A model generated the notes under the pieces. The model made no database searches and was not told the DNA's origin. It was given only the letters and a program-made list of their open reading frames with translations. The translations under genes and the position numbers were made by a program. A stretch of DNA of 9,856 bases from Lachnospiraceae bacterium (lineage in GTDB: Bacteria > Bacillota > Clostridia > Lachnospirales > Lachnospiraceae), in assembly GCA_017964055.1 (NCBI GenBank), contig JAGCSS010000015.1, forward strand, positions 1 to 9,856, read 5' to 3'. Within the stretch, counting starts at the first letter, position 1; the number at the start of each line of letters is the position of its first letter. Below, one piece after another: positions 5,544 to 9,856 of this stretch.

Positions 5544-6313
5544 TTCTTCCGGCTCTTTGCGACAAAATAGACTCTCTCGCTGTCCCGCGCCGGCTCATTC
5601 TCGGTAAACGCGTCAAATACGCCGAGCAACTCAAGGTCCGCGCGTTTGAGCGCCCGCTTTACCTCAGCCGGAGTGTAGGACCTCTGGTAGTGGGTCTCCT
5701 CAAAGCGTGTGTATCTGTCGCTCTTTCCGTCCCGCATATATACGGTCATGTCGAACTCGTTGATCCTGCTCTCCGGGTCGTAATAATTCTCCCAGATGAA
5801 GCTCCCCTCTTCGCGGTTCTCGCATATCGTGCTCTCACCGAGTACCCTGCTGTAATAATAGGGAGTGCGCATATCGAACACGAACAGGCCGCCCGGCTCG
5901 AGATAATTGCTCACGAGCCCGAATACCTCTCGCAGTTCCCCGTCGCCTACTATGTAGTTGAGGCTGTCGCAGACGCTCACGACCGCGGCGACCGTCCCGT
6001 ATAATTCGAACTCGCGCATATCCTGGCAGAGGTAGAGTATGCTCTCGTCGCCCTTTTTCTCGTGGTCCTTGGCCTTTTGCAGCATCTCCGCCGAGGCGTC
6101 GATGCCGATCATGTCATAGCCCCTGTCCCTGAGCCTCCTCGTGATGCTGCCCGTTCCGCAGCCGAGCTCGCACACCAGCGGCACATCGGTATTCAGTCCC
6201 GGCTTTATCCCGTATTTTTTCAGCAATGAGTCGATATAATCGCTCCATTCATCATAAGGGACATTGTCCATGAACAGGTCGTAGACCCGGGCAAAATCCG
6301 TGTACTGTTCCAT
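5540..6313 (-). CDS. Class I SAM-dependent methyltransferase, substrate unknown
   Basis: The 257-residue product has the Rossmann-fold methyltransferase core. Motif I is CELGCGTGSITRRL (49-62), the glycine loop that holds S-adenosylmethionine, followed by the acidic residue of motif II in IGIDASAEML (69-78). CQDMREF (96-102) corresponds to the adenine-contacting segment, SVCDSLNYI (113-121) to the motif IV region and LEPGGLFVFDM (138-148) to the post-motif strand. The opening YTDFARVYDLFMDNVPYDEW is a common start in small-molecule methyltransferases of this group. The frame extends upstream to a GTG at 6364, but ATG 6313 is preferred: GGAG lies 4 bases upstream and the family similarity begins at that Met. 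The last bases overlap the start of a 20-codon ORF. It sits between addA and hslO without terminators, so it is probably co-transcribed with both. The substrate cannot be deduced. Confidence 0.88.
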   Translation of the reverse strand: MEQYTDFARVYDLFMDNVPYDEWSDYIDSLLKKYGIKPGLNTDVPLVCELGCGTGSITRRLRDRGYDMIGIDASAEMLQKAKDHEKKGDESILYLCQDMREFELYGTVAAVVSVCDSLNYIVGDGELREVFGLVSNYLEPGGLFVFDMRTPYYYSRVLGESTICENREEGSFIWENYYDPESRINEFDMTVYMRDGKSDRYTRFEETHYQRSYTPAEVKRALKRADLELLGVFDAFTENEPARDSERVYFVAKSRKK

Positions 6314-6379
6314 ACAGCTCCGTTCCGCGCGGCCGGACAGGCTCCGTATGCGAGTCCCGTTCACCGCACAAAGTACATA

Positions 6380-9300
6380 TCAAAGTGTAATGACCTTCCC
6401 CAGAGAGAAGGAATATATAACGCATTCATCCGCCGCGATCCCGGTTATGCGTGATACGGCTTCCGCGTAGTTATGCAGCTGCGCGTGATAGCGCTTTGTA
6501 AGCACTTCCTCGCCGTCTGCGCCCACACGGTCGGTCTTGTAATCGAGGATCACGTATCTGCCGTTCTCGCTGAACATGCAGTCGATGATTCCCTGTACGG
6601 GTATCACTTCTTCCTCTCCCGCGAATCGCACGGGATCGATGTCGCATGCCTTTCGCCCCAGCACGAACGGCTGCTCGCGCCGCAGATGACCTGCCGCGTC
6701 CGCCTCAGCCATGCGTCTTGCCAGACCGGTGTCCAGAAACGCTGCGATATCCGAAGCCTTTACCATCGCGCGCTCCGTACTGTCAATTATAGCACGATCC
6801 TCAAGCGAATCAAGGAATGCGTTCACTTCATCCTCGCCCTTGAGCGTAAACGGGATGAACTGCATCACTAGGTGATATATCGTGCCCCTGGCCGCGCCGC
6901 CCGATGCGGTGCCTCCGAGCCACGGCGCCGTCTCGCCCTCTTCCTCCATGCTCGCGTGCTTGATGTCGGAAACAGAGAGCTTTACGGGCAGTGCCTCCCT
7001 GTCGGCATGCGGGTATTCATAGTCCAGCAGCTCCCGAAGCTCCGGGTCTCCCGGATCGGGGATATTCTCGAAGAATTCGCGTGTGCGCGTGAGCTCCTCT
7101 TGTTCGCCTGCCGCGGGCTCTTTGCCGCCCGCTCCTGTTCCTTCGCCGTCCTCCGCGCCTATTCTTACGACCGTAAAATCGTCCGGATGCATCAGCGCCG
7201 CGGGATATACAAAGTCAAACAGGCACTTTGCGTCGGCAATGTACGAGACCGGATAATGTACGCGGTTCGCGTCGGCCTCGGCCTGCCATTTTTCCGGCTT
7301 GTACTCGTTTGCCCCGACTGCGCCTATCATGATCAGTTTCTGTTCGGCGCGCGTCATCGCGACATAGAGGAGTCTCAGTTCCTCACCGATGTAATCGTTT
7401 TCCATGCGCAGCCTGACCAGGCTCCTGCGCAGCGTATCCGAGCGCACCCTGCGCTTAAGATCGGTGTATTTTGTACCGATGCCGTAGTCAGAGCTGATGA
7501 TGACCGCGGGAGAGGCGTCCCTGTCCCTTAAGAGCTTGCCCATACCTCCGACGATCACGACGGGGAACTCCAGTCCCTTTGATTTGTGGATCGTAAGGAT
7601 GCGTACGGAATCGCCCGCTTCGGCATTAACGGCCTCTTCGAGGTCCTGCTCCGAAGTTATTATCTGTTCCAGATAGCGCACGAAGCTGAAGAGTCCCGAA
7701 TAGCCCCCCGCCTCGTACTCAGAAGCATAGTTTATCAGCATCTCGAGATTGGCCGCTCTTTTCTGTCCGCCCGGAAGCGCCGAACAGTACAGTTCAAATC
7801 CCGTTTTCTCATATATCTTCGCTATAACTCCCGCGATATCGCGGTTAAGGTTCATGCCGCAGATCTCGTTATAGAGCTCCAGAAAAGCATTGACATCCGC
7901 GCGGATATCGTCCGCCGGCCCTTCTTTTGCATACATGTTAAGCGAATCCCAGAAAGGCACGTCGATCCCGCCGAAGGTCCTGATAGCGACCAGCTCGTCG
8001 TTGCTCATGCCTACCGGCTCCGAGCGCAGCACCGCAGCCAGCGGTATATCCTGTCTCGGATTGTCCAGTATCCGCAGGAAATTGAGCATCACGGTCACCT
8101 CGTATGAGCCCAGGAAACCTCCGCTCATATCGCAGAATACCGGAACACCTGCTGCCTCGAGTTCCTCGGTATAGCAGTCCGCCCAGCCCTTGGTGACGCG
8201 AAGGAGGATAACGATATCCCCGTAGCCTATCCTGTGCTCCTTCTCCGTGCCCTTCCCGATGATGTACCCGCTCTCGATCAGCTCCTTTATGCGCGCTGCC
8301 GCAGTCCGGGCCTCCAGATGCCTTAAGGCATCCGCGCCGCTGCCGCTCTCCTCATCGAGGTCATCGTTTGAGAGCATGATCAGCTCGGTCTTATGCTCGT
8401 CCAGCACAGGCATGTCGCCGCCCGCGAGCTCTCTCTGCCCGCATACGAGCGCAGCCTCTTCATCGTAATCTATGCCTCCGACCGTCGCGGTCATCGACTT
8501 GTAGAATACATCATTGGTGCTGTCGAGCACCTCGGGTCTGCTCCTGAAATTCCTGCCGAGCGAAATGACCCTTCCGTGCCCGCTCCCGCTCCTGTAATCC
8601 GCGAAGCGGTTCATGAACAGCTCCGGCTTCGCCATCCTGAAACGGTAGATGCTCTGTTTTACATCGCCGACCATGAAGGTCAGGGGCTTGGCGTTATCCG
8701 CGCCCGCGATGATATTTACCATCTGCTCCTGTACAAAGTTGCTGTCCTGGTATTCGTCAACAAATATGTCCGTAAACCTGTCGTGCAGCTCCTTTGCCGC
8801 ATGTGAGGGCACGATATTGCCGTCCGCATCCCTGTCCGCAAGTATCTCCAGCGTAAAATGCTCTAGGTCCCCGAAATCTATGACGTTCTTTTCTTTTTTC
8901 GCGGCGGCAAAGCGCCTCATGAACTCCCTCGTGACCCTGATGAGTGTGATCACGGGGTCCGCCGAAAGGCTGAGCTCCTCGGCGATCTCCGCATCGCCCG
9001 CATAGAAATAGTCTTTCTTAATGTCTGTTACGGGCTTTTTATACGCGTCCCTCAGAGCCCTTACGCGCTCCTTTAAGTCCTCGTCCCCGCCCTTTTTCGA
9101 GCTGAGGCGCGAAAAGCCCGTGAACGAAGTGATCACATCCTTAAACTCCGTATAATCCTTCGCTCCTATGAGGCTCGTAAATATCACATTGTCATCCGAT
9201 ATCGCGTCCTCATACTGCGCGGGGCCGTCCGTCATCCTGCACATCCCGAGCGCGGTGAGCACCATGGGCGCGATGTCGCATATGCGCGAATGTGCGTAGG

Positions 9301-9856
9301 AATAGAGATATTCTTTCCACTCGTCCCTTAGTCCCGCTCTCCCGTCTCTCTCGGCGATGAACTCCGCCTCGAGCCTGTCCAGCCAGTCGAGAGGCCATGC
9401 CTGCGCTTCCGCGGCATCACGCAGCTTCAGGATCAGCTCTTCGATACGGTCGTCATTCTTTGATGAGGCAAAGCTCTCGACCATCTCCGTAAAATCCGCG
9501 TCATCGGCCGCATAATATTCCTCGATCAGGTCATCGAGTACCGCATTCCGCATGAGCACGAGCTCCGCGGTCTCGCCTATCCTGAACGCCGGATCGATAT
9601 CTATCTCATGGAAATACTCCCTGACCACGCTCGAGCAGAAGCTGTCGATGGTCGTGATCGATGCGTTGTGCAGGAGCATCTGCTGCCTTTGCAGGTTTCG
9701 GTCGTCGGGATCGTCAAGGATGAGCTTTTCCAGCCCGTCGGCCAGCTTTTCCCGCATATGTGACGCGGCGTCTTTGGTAAATGTCATGACCAGCAGCCTG
9801 TCCACGTCGAGCCCGTCCTGCGTGATAAGGCGCAGTATGCGCTCAACCAGGACCGA
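6380..9856 (-). CDS. addA: ATP-dependent helicase/nuclease subunit A (AddA), 5' end outside the window
   Basis: AddA is the UvrD-like helicase and nuclease subunit of AddAB, which resects DNA double-strand breaks to Chi for RecA loading. The window holds 1158 codons. The frame is open to the edge: the first visible residues SVLVERILRLITQDG follow Walker A (GxGKT), which, with roughly 25-30 N-terminal residues, lies outside. Counted from the first visible codon, helicase motifs are Ia LLVMTFTKDAA (21-31), Ib TIDSFC (69-74), II FVDEYQDS (365-372), III MVGDVKQSIYRFR (395-407), IV GRNFRS (434-439), V ILTIHKSKGLEFP (753-765) and VI LLYVAMTRAEQKL (829-841). The C-terminal RecB-type nuclease keeps His995 (GTIYH), Asp1092 (GIID), Asp1105 and Lys1107 (LDYKTD), Gln1126 and Tyr1130. 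A low-complexity linker rich in Gly, Glu and Ala at about 901-921 separates helicase and nuclease. All visible motifs look active. AddB is expected upstream. The GTG at 9805 is an internal codon, not the start. Confidence 0.97.
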   Translation of the reverse strand, partial: SVLVERILRLITQDGLDVDRLLVMTFTKDAASHMREKLADGLEKLILDDPDDRNLQRQQMLLHNASITTIDSFCSSVVREYFHEIDIDPAFRIGETAELVLMRNAVLDDLIEEYYAADDADFTEMVESFASSKNDDRIEELILKLRDAAEAQAWPLDWLDRLEAEFIAERDGRAGLRDEWKEYLYSYAHSRICDIAPMVLTALGMCRMTDGPAQYEDAISDDNVIFTSLIGAKDYTEFKDVITSFTGFSRLSSKKGGDEDLKERVRALRDAYKKPVTDIKKDYFYAGDAEIAEELSLSADPVITLIRVTREFMRRFAAAKKEKNVIDFGDLEHFTLEILADRDADGNIVPSHAAKELHDRFTDIFVDEYQDSNFVQEQMVNIIAGADNAKPLTFMVGDVKQSIYRFRMAKPELFMNRFADYRSGSGHGRVISLGRNFRSRPEVLDSTNDVFYKSMTATVGGIDYDEEAALVCGQRELAGGDMPVLDEHKTELIMLSNDDLDEESGSGADALRHLEARTAAARIKELIESGYIIGKGTEKEHRIGYGDIVILLRVTKGWADCYTEELEAAGVPVFCDMSGGFLGSYEVTVMLNFLRILDNPRQDIPLAAVLRSEPVGMSNDELVAIRTFGGIDVPFWDSLNMYAKEGPADDIRADVNAFLELYNEICGMNLNRDIAGVIAKIYEKTGFELYCSALPGGQKRAANLEMLINYASEYEAGGYSGLFSFVRYLEQIITSEQDLEEAVNAEAGDSVRILTIHKSKGLEFPVVIVGGMGKLLRDRDASPAVIISSDYGIGTKYTDLKRRVRSDTLRRSLVRLRMENDYIGEELRLLYVAMTRAEQKLIMIGAVGANEYKPEKWQAEADANRVHYPVSYIADAKCLFDFVYPAALMHPDDFTVVRIGAEDGEGTGAGGKEPAAGEQEELTRTREFFENIPDPGDPELRELLDYEYPHADREALPVKLSVSDIKHASMEEEGETAPWLGGTASGGAARGTIYHLVMQFIPFTLKGEDEVNAFLDSLEDRAIIDSTERAMVKASDIAAFLDTGLARRMAEADAAGHLRREQPFVLGRKACDIDPVRFAGEEEVIPVQGIIDCMFSENGRYVILDYKTDRVGADGEEVLTKRYHAQLHNYAEAVSRITGIAADECVIYSFSLGKVITL

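Noticed and set aside
5351..6004. A 217-codon plus-strand open frame spanning the hslO/methyltransferase junction
   Set aside because: It runs across two well-supported minus-strand genes and their spacer, with no domain signature.
6314..6364. GTG-initiated N-terminal extension of the methyltransferase
   Set aside because: The 17 extra residues are not typical of the family, and ATG 6313 has a GGAG site and begins exactly where the family similarity starts.
9803..9805. GTG as the start codon of addA
   Set aside because: The frame continues upstream to the window edge with SVLVERILRLITQDG, the conserved sequence that follows Walker A in AddA, so the GTG is internal.

Overview
The window is a dense bacterial stretch in which every supportable gene lies on the minus strand, so transcription runs from high to low coordinates. 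The protein families point to a Gram-positive Clostridia-type Firmicute, most likely a Lachnospiraceae relative: an AddA-type helicase-nuclease rather than RecB, a CheY very close to the Bacillus/Clostridium type, an Hsp33, an M18 aminopeptidase with clostridial sequence character, AGGAGG-type ribosome binding sites and a textbook TTGACA-17-TATAGT promoter. The taxonomic call is an inference from protein flavour; there is no rRNA or other marker gene here.

In transcription order the first block is addA (6380-9856, its 5' end outside the window), a class I SAM-dependent methyltransferase (ATG at 6313) and hslO/Hsp33 (4472-5449). No terminator is visible between these three, so they look like one transcript, with a 20-codon ORF of doubtful status between the last two. 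An A/T-rich hairpin overlaps the hslO stop. The second block starts at a strong sigma-A promoter (4407-4435) driving cheY. A 12-bp terminator hairpin follows cheY and ends only a few bases before the ribosome binding site of the next gene, a soluble histidine-kinase-like protein with degenerate HisKA, ATPase and receiver modules and an HPt-like domain that keeps its histidine. The M18 aminopeptidase follows 22 bp later and ends at a clear rho-independent terminator. The third block is an ECF sigma factor whose own promoter-like sequence (GGAACC, 16 bp, CGTCTA) begins at the first base after that terminator's T-run, followed 2 bp later by the first 34 codons of another gene, a positional candidate for its anti-sigma or regulatory partner.

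The blocks combine double-strand-break repair (AddA), oxidative protein protection (Hsp33), peptide turnover (M18), phospho-signalling (CheY plus the HPt pseudo-kinase) and an extracytoplasmic-stress-type sigma factor. The most unusual parts are the pseudo-hybrid-kinase/CheY pair with a terminator just before the kinase's ribosome binding site, and the compact autoregulatory ECF promoter. No tRNA, rRNA, CRISPR array, insertion sequence or convincing plus-strand gene was seen, and no gene-free stretch exceeds 110 bases.
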